A stretch of 64,000 nucleotides of DNA from Halocatena marina (GTDB taxonomy: Archaea; Halobacteriota; Halobacteria; Halobacteriales; Haloarculaceae), in assembly GCF_023276375.1 (NCBI RefSeq), contig NZ_JALLPK010000001.1, positions 1-64,000 on the forward strand, in the 5' to 3' direction. Under the pieces are notes generated by a model. It was not told the origin of the DNA. It worked only from the letters and a program-made list of their open reading frames with translations, and did not search any database. Positions 29,301 to 38,279 of the stretch are shown piece by piece; position 1 is the stretch's first letter, and every line of letters begins with the position of its first letter. The translations under genes and the position numbers were made by a program.

Positions 29301-30464
29301 TCACATATCGGGCCACGCTTTCGCGGCGCGGCCGAGTCCGGTGATACTGTTGATCCAGCGAGTAGCAATGACTTTCTTCAGCGTTTCAGCCGCTCGGCCA
29401 CCGAACGTGTCCATGGGCACACCAACAACGTTGTGCGCGACAGCTGCATCTCCAATGGAGATCAGCGTTCCTTTGTCTTCGTAGGTCCACGACGTGAGCG
29501 GTTGGTTGCGCATCGACCGTCGAATGTTCTCTCCGATGACTTCGGCTGCTTGCCACGCTGCTTGTGCGGTCGGTGGCGCGGGATCGCCGCCGGTCTGATC
29601 AATGAGTGCCGTATCGCCGAGAGCGAACACCCGATCGTCGCTCGTTTGGAACGTCGAGGAAGCGTGGAGCCGGTGGCTCCGGTCATCTTTCCCGAGATCG
29701 ATATCTTCTGTACAGTCTTGGCCGGTGATCCCGCCAGTCCAGATCAGTATGTCGTAATCAAGTTCCGTGTCATCGCCGATGTACACGGTATCCTCGTCAA
29801 CGGAGGTGATGAACTCGCCCGTCATGATCTCGATGCCACGCTCATTAAGCATCTTCGTGAGCTTGCCTTGTACCTCGGGGTCTCCCGGTGGGAAGACGTT
29901 ATCCAACCCTTCGACGAGGTGGATGTCGAGTGGTGCGCGGTACTGTTTGCGGAACTCAGCGATCTCTCCCGCACTCTGGATTCCCGAAAGTCCGGCCCCA
30001 CCGACAACAATCTTTGCGGGGTCAGTACGAGAGGCTTCCCTTGCAGCTGATTTAATCTCGTCGTGGATCGACAGCGCGTCGTCAAGGTTCTTCAGCGTGT
30101 ACGAGTGCTCTTTTAGCCCATCGATACCGAAAAACGCAGTCCGTGACCCGATGGCGACAACACAGTAATCGTAGTCGACTGACTGACCATCCTCAAGGTG
30201 AACCGTCCGCTCATCACAGTCGAGACCAGTCACTGTTCCTTGCACGAACCGCGTACTTGGCTTCTTAATCTCGTTAACTGGAATCGAGACCTTCTCGCTG
30301 ACCTCCGGGTTGCGGATACAGCGATGTACTTCGTGCAATACGAGATGGTGATCGACGTTCGAGATCCACGTAATATCCGCCCGATTGCCAACCTCTTGCT
30401 CCAAACTCTTGATAGCACCCGCACCGCCATACCCAGAGCCGAGGATGACAACGTTCTCTGTCAT
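29301..30464 (-). CDS. ndh: Type II NADH dehydrogenase-like FAD oxidoreductase
   Basis: A 387-residue pyridine nucleotide-disulfide family flavoprotein. The N-terminal FAD fold reads VVILGSGYGGAGAIKSLEQ; the NAD-binding fold has IVVGGAGLSGIQSAGEIAE; the late FAD motif is VFALGDTALI. This set and length fit NDH-2 or sulfide:quinone reductase relatives; the cysteines needed for SQR are not evident, so NDH-2 is preferred. It would pass electrons from NADH to menaquinone at the membrane surface, and the C-terminus could be the membrane-binding part. The ATG at 30462-30464 begins the FAD fold; the longer frame is rejected. Confidence 0.87.
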   Translation of the reverse strand: MTENVVILGSGYGGAGAIKSLEQEVGNRADITWISNVDHHLVLHEVHRCIRNPEVSEKVSIPVNEIKKPSTRFVQGTVTGLDCDERTVHLEDGQSVDYDYCVVAIGSRTAFFGIDGLKEHSYTLKNLDDALSIHDEIKSAAREASRTDPAKIVVGGAGLSGIQSAGEIAEFRKQYRAPLDIHLVEGLDNVFPPGDPEVQGKLTKMLNERGIEIMTGEFITSVDEDTVYIGDDTELDYDILIWTGGITGQDCTEDIDLGKDDRSHRLHASSTFQTSDDRVFALGDTALIDQTGGDPAPPTAQAAWQAAEVIGENIRRSMRNQPLTSWTYEDKGTLISIGDAAVAHNVVGVPMDTFGGRAAETLKKVIATRWINSITGLGRAAKAWPDM

Positions 30465-30725
30465 GTAACGAGATCCGATTTCCTGCGATACAAAGGCTTT
30501 GGAACGCCTTTCTGCGTTCATCCTGTGAACATGGCACTCACTGATGGCCTAAGTCCCTTGAACAGAGCCGACGACTCCAGTATGAACGCTGATTGGTGCA
30601 GAAAAATTGTGGGAGGGATATCAATAGAACTCCCCGGACCGATCGATCAGTGCCATCGATTGGCGTTTCGAGATGATGACCGATCCCAAAGCGCGAGAGA
30701 CGGTCGTTGTCGTTAGCTCAGTGGT

Positions 30726-31259
30726 CTAGTGGTCTGGAGCCTCAACTGGCGCTTCCATCATCGTTGTCGAGATGATGAGTACGTTGTCTGTCTCGTCTTT
30801 GCCGTCTACGACGCCTTCGATTTGGAGTTTCGATCGAGGAGTCGGTCCAACGATGATTTCGTCACCGTCGTGGAAGTTTTTGATCGAGCCGTGAAGACGA
30901 ACCTCTGCTCGACACAGATCTGGATGGTGGACGCTCGTGAGATCGATTTCCTGCACGTTTGCGTCCTCGATGTGTTCGCCGTTGTGCGTCAGTGGTACGT
31001 TCGCTGGTTCGTCAAGGTCCTGAACGCCAAGGGCTTCGTAGGCGTTAGCGGTCGGTTTATAGCCACCTTTTGGTCCGGGAACGCCTTCGACGAGTTGAAG
31101 CGCTTTGAGGCTCTGCATTTGATTTCGGATTGTTCCCGGATTTCGGTCGACGCCGTTGGCGATGTCTTCGCCTTTTACGGCCCGTTCACTCTGACTGTAC
31201 AGGTTAATCAGCTCTCGAAGGATGTCCTTCTGACTGGTCGTGAGCTCGATTGACGACAT
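30726..31259 (-). CDS. HTH transcriptional regulator
   Basis: A 177-residue regulator with an N-terminal winged helix (LTTSQKDILRELINLYSQSE, VDRNPGTIRNQMQSL, VPGPKGGYKPT). The wing GPKGGYKPT resembles Rrf2-like regulators. The C-terminal half (DLTSVHHPDLCRAEVRLHGS, GDEIIVGPTPRSKLQIEG) is a beta-rich domain of unknown ligand. It has one conserved Cys (DLCRAE), which could be a redox or metal sensor, but one cysteine alone is weak evidence. It is 262 nt upstream of ndh in the same direction, so a functional link is possible. Confidence 0.75.
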   Translation of the reverse strand: MSSIELTTSQKDILRELINLYSQSERAVKGEDIANGVDRNPGTIRNQMQSLKALQLVEGVPGPKGGYKPTANAYEALGVQDLDEPANVPLTHNGEHIEDANVQEIDLTSVHHPDLCRAEVRLHGSIKNFHDGDEIIVGPTPRSKLQIEGVVDGKDETDNVLIISTTMMEAPVEAPDH

Positions 31260-31486
31260 GCTGGATCCTTTGATACGGCCTCTGATAAGTCTCGCGGTGA
31301 GCTTTCTCCATTCTCTGTGTGCGTGCGCGATCGATTTGCGTTGTACTCAATATTGACGAATTCGAATAAAATCATAGACAGTACGAACAGTTCAGGCCAT
31401 GGATATTACGACAATGAAGGGGGATTGAAACAATGGTCCGGTTCGATTGATACCGGTATACCTCGGATACGATACGAAACGTTTGA

Positions 31487-31723
31487 ACCACGAAGGGACA
31501 ACGCGTTCTCTTGACCGGTGGTGCAGGATTCATCGGATCGAATCGGCGTACAGCGAAACACCATTCGATGGCTGCGTCCACGACAGGCTCGCTGACAGCA
31601 CGACGATGATCGAAGCAATCGGCTGAAAGCCACAGATCAGCTTCGACGAGGGTATTCAGCGAGTCTGTAAACCGTACGTGAGTTACCAACGACGCATGGA
31701 GAGCAAAAAGAGAGCAGACTAGG
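31487..31723 (+). pseudogene. Relic of an NAD-dependent epimerase/dehydratase (extended SDR)
   Basis: From 31502 one plus-strand frame reads RVLLTGGAGFIGSN, preceded by KGQ: the start of a GalE/RmlB-type enzyme with its NAD-binding GGxGFIG motif. It breaks down about 30 codons later (stop near 31605). A second plus-strand piece at 31627-31723 reads KPQISFDEGIQRVCKPY, matching the C-terminal end of the same family. The roughly 250 codons between are lost, so this is an internal-deletion pseudogene of a sugar-nucleotide pathway gene. Confidence 0.7.
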
Positions 31724-31744
31724 AAATAGAGAGATCGAGTTTGC

Positions 31745-31750
31745 TATAGT
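31745..31750 (+). promoter_or_regulatory. TATA box of the arginase gene
   Basis: CTATAG is centred about 25 nt before the ATG at 31773, consistent with a leaderless transcript. Confidence 0.5.
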
Positions 31751-31772
31751 ACCACCGGGGATAGCGTGAGCC

Positions 31773-32672
31773 ATGCCACGATCGATTCGTGTTATTGGTG
31801 TTCCGATGGATCTCGGAGCAGACCGACGAGGAGTTGACATGGGGCCGTCAGCCATTCGGTATGCAGGACTGGCTGATGCGTTCGATGCGCTTGATTACGG
31901 TGCCACCGACATTGGTGATCTGGACGTTGTTCACCCCGAACTCGGTGACCCAGACAGTATTGAACCGTCGACAGGGCGAGCGAAATACCTCGCCGAAGTG
32001 CGCGAGCTGTGTGTTCAGTTAGAAGAGACCGTTGCCGAGACACTCGCTGATGGCACATTTCCGCTCGTGCTTGGCGGCGATCATTCGATCGCCATCGGTT
32101 CTGTTCGCGGGAGTGCGCGCGACGGTGACATTGGCGTCGTGTGGTTCGACGCTCACGGTGATTTCAACACCCCAGCGACGACTCCGAGTGGGAATGTTCA
32201 CGGGATGCCCCTCGCTGCTCTCCTCGGTCGCGGAGCGTTCTCCGACGTTGACTGGACAACTGCGCCAATCAATCCAGAAAACATCGCACTCGTCGGGGTT
32301 CGAAGCCTCGATGCAAGCGAACGCAAAGCACTGCGCGACAGCGACGTCACGGTGTTCACCATGAGCGATATCGACGAACGGGGTGCGACTGCCGTCACCG
32401 AGGAAGCACTGTCCATCGCAAACGCTGCCGATGGCGTCCACGTTAGCCTTGATCTCGACTGGCTCGATCCACAGGAAGCCCCCGGCGTCGGTACCCCTGT
32501 CCGTGGTGGTGTCACCTACCGCGAGGCCCACGCCGCTATGGAGGTCATCGCGGACGCGAATCTCCGCTCGCTCGAACTCGTCGAAGTGAATCCCATCCTC
32601 GATCAACACAACCAGACCGCAGAACTCGCGGTCGAACTCACCGCAAGCGCGCTCGGAAAACGGATTCTGTGA
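31773..32672 (+). CDS. rocF: Arginase
   Basis: A 299-residue ureohydrolase that splits arginine into ornithine and urea. The di-manganese site is spread over GGDHSIAIG, VWFDAHGDFNTP and SLDLDWLDP, the three arginase signatures. The N-terminal RVIGVPMDLGADRRGVDMGPSAIR is the arginase form (loop for the alpha-amino and carboxylate groups) rather than the agmatinase form. No other arginine gene is adjacent. It is preceded by the epimerase relic. Confidence 0.92.
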   Translation: MPRSIRVIGVPMDLGADRRGVDMGPSAIRYAGLADAFDALDYGATDIGDLDVVHPELGDPDSIEPSTGRAKYLAEVRELCVQLEETVAETLADGTFPLVLGGDHSIAIGSVRGSARDGDIGVVWFDAHGDFNTPATTPSGNVHGMPLAALLGRGAFSDVDWTTAPINPENIALVGVRSLDASERKALRDSDVTVFTMSDIDERGATAVTEEALSIANAADGVHVSLDLDWLDPQEAPGVGTPVRGGVTYREAHAAMEVIADANLRSLELVEVNPILDQHNQTAELAVELTASALGKRIL

Positions 32673-32680
32673 CTATCGTC

Positions 32681-33568
32681 CTACTGCGATGTCGTTCTCG
32701 TTGAGTTGCGCTTGTCGTCTGATTCTGTCTGATTCATGGCGTTAGTTCGTTTGCGAGCCGTATCGACCCACGATGGTCGTGGGATAGTCGCTGAATGAAT
32801 ATCGTTGTACGAAGTGGAGAGATGTATCCGCTGTGTCGTCACGTTCGGCCCCGAGAGTGTCGTATTCATGTGGTGTTCGTGAACGAGCCCATTTGAATCG
32901 ACGAGAAGCCATTGGGTTGCGTTATTCTGGTTGTCGGATGATGAAACGGCGTACTCCGAAGAAACCGGCCCCTCGATCCGGTAGTAGGTCGAGCCGTTTC
33001 GATCGTGGGGGGTCACTTGTGCTTCGACATCAGTGAGCGTGTTTTCGATCATCCATCCCCTGCTCCACTGGAACGAATCGACGGGACTTGGCGGGTTCGC
33101 CCGATAAGTCGTCGTATTGTTGGCGAATATCTGCCGCTGATACCAGTGATCAGCCGTGTACCATTGTTCGTACGTGACCATTCTCGTTTCACTATCGTCC
33201 CTGAACGACGGTGAAAAATTGGTGCGAGAGTATATTTTGAACTGAGGTGAAGAGACGCTCTCAACGATTGTTTCACTCGAAATCCATTCTCTCACGGTAC
33301 CGTTGGGATAGCGATACGTTCGATTCGTTTGAATCGTGAACGTCGTCGAGTTGAGCGCGCGGGCGTGGGCGTGTGCCAACGTGCTCGCATCAACCCCGAC
33401 GGGAAACACGCCCGGTGCAAGCTGTCCGCTCGAGGTCTCTATTGTCGAATCGGTCGGTACGTCCGCCGGAGTAATCGTTGAATTGTCCGATGATCCAGCG
33501 GGGAGACCGTTACAGCCAGCGAGAACGACTGCGAGGAGTACCACGAAGCGGAGGGCCAATCGAGACAT
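32681..33568 (-). CDS. Haloarchaeal lipoprotein, outer-face
   Basis: A 295-residue protein with a Sec-type signal and lipobox: MSRLALRFVVLLAVVLAGC, Cys19 being the lipid site. A Ser/Thr-rich linker follows, then a beta-rich domain with TFTIQTNRTYRYPNGT, WYTADHWYQRQIFANNTTTYR and a run of hydrophilic C-terminal residues. This pattern is a family found mainly in haloarchaea (similar to DUF7537 lipoproteins). It is likely a surface-exposed protein of unknown function. It is convergent with arginase, 8 nt apart. Confidence 0.7.
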   Translation of the reverse strand: MSRLALRFVVLLAVVLAGCNGLPAGSSDNSTITPADVPTDSTIETSSGQLAPGVFPVGVDASTLAHAHARALNSTTFTIQTNRTYRYPNGTVREWISSETIVESVSSPQFKIYSRTNFSPSFRDDSETRMVTYEQWYTADHWYQRQIFANNTTTYRANPPSPVDSFQWSRGWMIENTLTDVEAQVTPHDRNGSTYYRIEGPVSSEYAVSSSDNQNNATQWLLVDSNGLVHEHHMNTTLSGPNVTTQRIHLSTSYNDIHSATIPRPSWVDTARKRTNAMNQTESDDKRNSTRTTSQ

Positions 33569-33678
33569 CTTTCCGATTATGAACGGACTGGATATTTAAT
33601 CGTTCATATTTCCTGTTTGATGAATTGTTCAGAGACGTGAATCCGCACACTCATCACAGTTCACCCGTATGATCGGTC

Positions 33679-34308
33679 ATGAGCCGTCGGGACGTGCGCG
33701 AGACCTACGATCGTATCGCGGAACACTTCGCTCAGACCCGGGCGTACGCGTGGCCCGATGTCGAACAGTTCATCGAGAGTGAATCTGATCGGTCGGTCGC
33801 GCTCGATCTCGGCTGTGGGAACGGGCGTCACGCCCAACTGCTCGCAGAACGAGCCGAAACAGTCGTCTGTGCCGATTTGAGTCGACATGTGCTCGAAGAA
33901 GCCCGTGATCGCACCGAACGTCAGGCTGCTCTGGTGCAAGCCGATGCGGCCGAACTCCCCATTCGATCGGAGCGCGTCGATCTCGCGGTCTACATCGCAA
34001 CGATTCATCACCTTCCATCGCGCGCGTTACGGAGACAGAGCCTCGACGAACTCAGCCGCGTGCTTACACCGACCGGTCGAGCCCTCGTGAGCGCGTGGAG
34101 CACCGAACACCGCACGTTCGATGCGACAGACGGATTCGACACGACAGTCGACTGGACGCTCCCCGACGGCGAAATCGTCGAACGATTCTACCACATCTAC
34201 GATCCAGACGAGTTCGAGGCAGACGTTCGTGACAGCGCACTCACTGTCGAAGAGGTGTTCGTCAGCGAAGGGAACTGCTATGCCGTCGTCGAAACGAACA
34301 ACCAGTAG
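33679..34308 (+). CDS. Class I methyltransferase resembling Trm9/ALKBH8 tRNA methyltransferases
   Basis: A 209-residue SAM methyltransferase. ETYDRIAEHFAQTRAYAWPDVEQFI at the start and VALDLGCGNGRHAQLL as motif I match the Trm9 pattern (YDxIAxHFxxTR, then WPxVxxFL). The end, ERFYHIYDPDEFEADV then EEVFVSEGNCYAVVE, also parallels the Trm9 tail (RYYHVFxxGELE and GNWxVxL). Eukaryotic Trm9 methylates the wobble uridine side chain of tRNA with Trm112. No Trm112 homologue is adjacent, so the substrate is inferred from similarity only. Confidence 0.78.
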   Translation: MSRRDVRETYDRIAEHFAQTRAYAWPDVEQFIESESDRSVALDLGCGNGRHAQLLAERAETVVCADLSRHVLEEARDRTERQAALVQADAAELPIRSERVDLAVYIATIHHLPSRALRRQSLDELSRVLTPTGRALVSAWSTEHRTFDATDGFDTTVDWTLPDGEIVERFYHIYDPDEFEADVRDSALTVEEVFVSEGNCYAVVETNNQ

Positions 34309-34468
34309 GAAGCCAACGCACTGGCTGGTCTGACGACTGTCGATGATCATACTTATTAGTGGCCGCCTCCTCAGTCGCAGACACAGCCAGCGTGAATCGA
34401 TCTACGCGTTGATGGACTCACGATTCACGACTCGAAACGCGTGGATGCGATGAAAGCGTTGCCGGAAA

Positions 34469-34539
34469 GCACCGGTGGTCTAGCGGCAGGACATGGGCCT
34501 TCCAAGCCCATAGCCCGGGTTCAACTCCCGGTCGGTGCA
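34469..34539 (+). tRNA. tRNA-Gly (anticodon TCC)
   Basis: A complete 71-nt cloverleaf: acceptor GCACCGG pairs with TCGGTGC plus discriminator A. The anticodon stem TGGGC/GCCCA encloses the loop CTTCCAA with anticodon TCC. The T-arm is CCGGG-TTCAACT-CCCGG. No intron, no encoded CCA. Confidence 0.95.
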
Positions 34540-34619
34540 TACCCATACACCTTCTCCGCACACATTCAGTTTTAGTAATATAGACAGACGGAGCGTACGT
34601 ACTGTACAAAGACGATTCG

Positions 34620-35936
34620 TCAGTCGTCGGCCACACTCGGTTGTACTTCTGGGGCCGGTTCGACGTGATACATCGCTACGAACGTGAGCGTGGCGACCAC
34701 GATGAATCCCGCCGCGGTGAGAAACGCGACAGAAACGCTCGTCGCGTCCCAGATGACGCCGACGGTAACCGGACCGAGAACTTGCCCGATTTTCCACGCA
34801 ATTGAACGCAGAGAGAGGCTCCCGGCGACTGCATCGAAGTGCTCGCCTTCCTCGACGAACAGCGCCATGCTGGCTGGGAGCCGGATACTATCGGCGATTC
34901 CGCAGATACCGTATGCCACGAAGAGAACGAAAAACGCCGGCACGAGGGTGATGCTGGAGGTGCCTTCCGGAAGTGCGAACGGGACGAGTGCAGCCGGGGC
35001 AATTGAAACGGGATCGGCAATGAGGTCAGCGTAGCCAGCAAGCGGAATCATCGCCGTCCCGAGCGCGTAGATGAGCGCCCCGCTAATGACGAAGTAGTGT
35101 TTGTGCCCAACCCGATCCGTGTAGCCGCCAACGATCCCCTGCGTCAGTGCCTTCGTGAGTTTTCCACCAGCGAGAATACCGCCAACGAGGACTGGTGCCA
35201 TTCCAAACGCCGTCCGGGCGTAGATCGGGACGAAAATGATGATCGCCATCTTTCCGAACGAGAGGCCGAGGCGAAAGACGACGAGTGCGCGGATTGCCGA
35301 CCGGTCGAGAAGTTTCCGAAACGTCTCTAAGCCGGTTGCCTGTTCGGGGTCTTTCTTCCCTCCGGGGTTATCGCGGATGAACAAGAACGCCCCAACGGTA
35401 GCGAGGAGCGTGATTGCGGTCAGGACGGCGTAGGTCTCCTGAAAGCCATATACCGTGAGGAGCATCCCACCGATGACATCGCCCGCAAGCGAGGAGAACG
35501 CCCCTACCTGATTGTACGTCCCGAGCCACTGCCCTCGCTCATCATCCGGAGAGACGCTTCCGACGACTGCCGATCCAGTAATCCAGAGGATGCTCGCACC
35601 GAATCCCTGAAAAACGCGTATAAGGAGGACATCTGCGACTGATCCGACCTGCCCGTAGCCAATGAACACGAGGACATTGATTAACAACCCGACGACGAGC
35701 ACCCGTTTTGCGTTGTGGGTGTCTATGTATCGCCCAAGTGGAAGAACGATGACGAGCTGTGCGATCGCGATCGACGTCCCAAACAATCCCTCAACGCTGC
35801 TCGTCGTACCGAACTGATCGGCGTACAGCGCGAGTGCGATGAGGATCGTTGAGTACGCCTGCGCACGGGCGAACGCAGTTCCCGATAACGCGAGGAACTC
35901 ACGATTTCTGAGCAGTGATAGTGAGCCGCGAGACAC
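34620..35936 (-). CDS. MFS transporter
   Basis: A 438-residue protein with about twelve hydrophobic helices. The conserved loop between helices 2 and 3 appears as LPLGRYIDTHNAKRVLVVG (motif A-like), and RVFQGFGASILWITGSAVVG resembles motif B. This is a drug:proton antiporter-like group; the substrate is unknown. A GTG at 35936 is chosen because a TATA-like TTTAAA lies at 35963-35968, about 27-32 nt away, typical of a leaderless start. An ATG some 23 codons upstream is the alternative. It is convergent with tRNA-Gly. Confidence 0.87.
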   Translation of the reverse strand: MSRGSLSLLRNREFLALSGTAFARAQAYSTILIALALYADQFGTTSSVEGLFGTSIAIAQLVIVLPLGRYIDTHNAKRVLVVGLLINVLVFIGYGQVGSVADVLLIRVFQGFGASILWITGSAVVGSVSPDDERGQWLGTYNQVGAFSSLAGDVIGGMLLTVYGFQETYAVLTAITLLATVGAFLFIRDNPGGKKDPEQATGLETFRKLLDRSAIRALVVFRLGLSFGKMAIIIFVPIYARTAFGMAPVLVGGILAGGKLTKALTQGIVGGYTDRVGHKHYFVISGALIYALGTAMIPLAGYADLIADPVSIAPAALVPFALPEGTSSITLVPAFFVLFVAYGICGIADSIRLPASMALFVEEGEHFDAVAGSLSLRSIAWKIGQVLGPVTVGVIWDATSVSVAFLTAAGFIVVATLTFVAMYHVEPAPEVQPSVADD

Positions 35937-35962
35937 AACACACGAAATTTCGATAGAGATCC

Positions 35963-35968
35963 CTTTAA
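35963..35968 (-). promoter_or_regulatory. TATA box of the MFS gene, supporting a GTG start
   Basis: TTTAAA lies 27-32 nt upstream of the GTG at 35936, the canonical position for a leaderless archaeal transcript. Confidence 0.5.
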
Positions 35969-36102
35969 ACCCGTCAATTCCGGAAAGAATGGAGGTGACC
36001 ATCAAATGAATGCGATCGACGCACAGCCCGTCCTTGCCACCATTTTATGTCATAGCTTTCCTGTATCATCCGCGTGCTCGAGATGTATCTCAGTTTTTAT
36101 CT

Positions 36103-37515
36103 TTATCGGTTGTCACGTGGATGAACGCGCATATTCACTCGTCCTGGGTCGAGCAGCACGGATGGTGATGGATCGATGGATTCGGTTACGCGATCGAGTT
36201 TGGCACGCTGTGTAAGCGTCGCGAGTGCGAGTTTCAGTTCAGTCATCGCAAACCGCATCCCAATGCAGTGGCGCGGTCCACCGCCGAACGGGAGATATGC
36301 GTATTCAGGACGACTGGTGGTCTCTGTCCAGCGCTCGGGAGTGAACGAATTGGGATCGTCCCACCAGCGTGGATCTCGTTGGACATCGTACGTTGCAAGC
36401 TGCAGCGTCGCATCGGAAGAGATTCGATACCCACCGAGTGTGGTTTGCTGGCGCGGCTGACGATAAATGATGTAAACAGGAGGATAGAGCCTGAGCGTCT
36501 CTTTGATGACGTGTTCGGTATAGTCGAGCGAGTCAAGGTCGGTGGCTGTCGGACGGGAGCTACCGCATACCGCGTTCAGTTCCCGTTCGAGGCGCCTCCG
36601 AGTAGCCGGGTGATCCGAGAGCAGCCAGAGCGCGTACGTGAGTGCGAGTGCTGTCGTCTCGTGACCGGCGAATAAGAAGGTGACGAGCTGATCTCGTACC
36701 ATCGACTTGTCCATCGCATCCCCAAAATCGGTATCCAACAGTACTGCCAAAAGGTCGTCGTGCGCATCAGGCCTATCGTCTCGTTCAGCAATCAACGTCT
36801 CGATAAGCTCGTCTAGATCAGCCATCGCGCGATCGAATCGTCGCTCGGTTGGCGTCCGTGGTGCCCACTCCGGGATCAGTGTCATTGCTCCGGTAATGTC
36901 CACTCGATCTGCGATAGCATCGACAGCGTTTCGAACGACGGTACCGCGGCGGTGTCCATCGAGATCGATATTGAACACAGTGGACGCAAGAATTGAGAGC
37001 GTGAGTTTCGAGCACGCTTTTCGAAGGTCGATCGTACCTTCCTTCTCCCACGAGTCCGCGGTGGCTGCGGTTTCAGCCACGATTGTATCTGCGTACGTTC
37101 GGATGCGGTTGGGGGTGAACACAGGTTGGAGGCCAGAGCGCTGGCGCTGCCACTGCTCTCCTTCGGCGAACGCGATACCGTTTGAGGCGAACACGTCCCC
37201 AAACTCCATTTCGATCTGTCCCTTCCAGAAGACATCGTTGCGCGAAACCAGAACCGACTCGATCAGTTCCGGATCGTAGACGACGACAAACGTTCTCCCA
37301 ATCGCGTTGTACGCGACAACATCACCGTATTCGTGAAGTGATGCTGAAAATTCTAAACCGTCTCGAAGAAAGGCAATCGTATTACCGACCACCGGAAGGA
37401 CCTTCGGGCCGGGCGGGTGCGTGCCATTCGATCGGTCACTCGCTTTTCTCTCCTCACAACGCCTCCCGTCCCCTTCATCGGTCCACTCCGTCGTGCAGTC
37501 TGTCGTATCGTTCAT
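36103..37515 (-). CDS. Cytochrome P450
   Basis: A 470-residue soluble P450 monooxygenase. I-helix oxygen-activation motif AGHETT, K-helix ETLR, the PERF-like PERW segment, and the heme loop FGGGPRHCIG with the Cys ligand are all present. Class CYP147/174-like haloarchaeal P450s share this organisation, though the assignment is not certain. The N-terminal 30 residues are a charged tail with no membrane anchor. It diverges from the HTH-10 gene at 37593 across 77 nt, so the two are probably regulated together. Redox partner genes are not visible nearby. Confidence 0.93.
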   Translation of the reverse strand: MNDTTDCTTEWTDEGDGRRCEERKASDRSNGTHPPGPKVLPVVGNTIAFLRDGLEFSASLHEYGDVVAYNAIGRTFVVVYDPELIESVLVSRNDVFWKGQIEMEFGDVFASNGIAFAEGEQWQRQRSGLQPVFTPNRIRTYADTIVAETAATADSWEKEGTIDLRKACSKLTLSILASTVFNIDLDGHRRGTVVRNAVDAIADRVDITGAMTLIPEWAPRTPTERRFDRAMADLDELIETLIAERDDRPDAHDDLLAVLLDTDFGDAMDKSMVRDQLVTFLFAGHETTALALTYALWLLSDHPATRRRLERELNAVCGSSRPTATDLDSLDYTEHVIKETLRLYPPVYIIYRQPRQQTTLGGYRISSDATLQLATYDVQRDPRWWDDPNSFTPERWTETTSRPEYAYLPFGGGPRHCIGMRFAMTELKLALATLTQRAKLDRVTESIDPSPSVLLDPGRVNMRVHPRDNR

Positions 37516-37567
37516 CAATCGTGCATTGACGATGATAGCCCGTCGGTATTGCCGCGAAACACTGAAC

Positions 37568-37578
37568 TTTTTTAAGTA
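37568..37578 (+). promoter_or_regulatory. Shared promoter region between P450 and HTH-10 regulator
   Basis: The AT-rich run TTTTTAAGTAA lies about 15-25 nt before the GTG start of the plus-strand regulator. The 77-nt intergenic region also has to serve the P450 gene on the other strand, so the two promoters are close or overlap. Confidence 0.45.
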
Positions 37579-37592
37579 AAAACAGTCGTACT

Positions 37593-38246
37593 GTGCGATC
37601 GATCGACCTCGTTCTGGGACTTCCCGAATCGATGCAACTGCCCGTGCCAGCGTCCGTATCGACAGCTGCGGTGGTACGCGAGGAGCTGCTTTCGTGGCAG
37701 ATTCACGAGGAAACCGATGTAGTTTGCTTTCTGTCGCTCGTTATCGGTGAAATGGATCCCATCCAGACGGCGGTCGACGATCTCGACGTTGTCCATCGGT
37801 CCGACTTCACTGTCGTCGATGACGATACGTTCTACATCTACGCCGAGATGGATGTTCGCGCGGTCGACCGGAGGCTCTGGTCTGCTATCGATCGTCGTGC
37901 AATCCTCGTCCCTCCTATCGTTTACACAGACGATGGAACGCTTCAGCTAACGATCCTTGGTGACGAGGAGGCACTCAGTCGGACTATGAATCGCGTTCCA
38001 GACGAGATCACGGTGAATGTCACGCGTGTCGGCGAACATCGCCACTCGATTGCATCGCTTGCAGGTCGACTCACTCATCGTCAGTTCGAGGCTCTAACAG
38101 TTGCGCGTGATCTTGGCTATTATGAAGTACCGCGCAAGACTGCCCTCAGTGACGTTGCATCGGAGCTCGACTGCTCAGAAAGTGCCGCCTCGACACTGCT
38201 CCGGAAAGGAGAGCGAACGCTCGTAAACGCTGCTCTGGGCAACTGA
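37593..38246 (+). CDS. Bacterio-opsin activator-type HTH-10 regulator
   Basis: A 217-residue protein with a C-terminal HTH-10 (bat-type) domain: GRLTHRQFEALTVARDLGYYEVPRKT, then VASELDCSESAASTLLRKGERTLV. The N-terminal 150 residues, with several aromatic/hydrophobic strands (DFTVVDDDTFYIYAEMD), form a sensor domain of unknown ligand. GTG start at 37593 fits the upstream AT-rich box. Its position back to back with the P450 gene suggests it controls that enzyme, perhaps in response to substrate. Confidence 0.82.
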   Translation: MRSIDLVLGLPESMQLPVPASVSTAAVVREELLSWQIHEETDVVCFLSLVIGEMDPIQTAVDDLDVVHRSDFTVVDDDTFYIYAEMDVRAVDRRLWSAIDRRAILVPPIVYTDDGTLQLTILGDEEALSRTMNRVPDEITVNVTRVGEHRHSIASLAGRLTHRQFEALTVARDLGYYEVPRKTALSDVASELDCSESAASTLLRKGERTLVNAALGN

Positions 38247-38279
38247 TAGTCCCACAATGCCATCAGGTCACACTCACAG

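Larger units (their letters stand above)
31260..31772 (+). other. Intergenic stretch containing epimerase relics
   Basis: Apart from the promoters at either end, the recognisable content is the broken sugar-nucleotide epimerase described in the next entry (31487-31723). 31320-31440 is AT-rich with no feature I can support. Confidence 0.5.
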
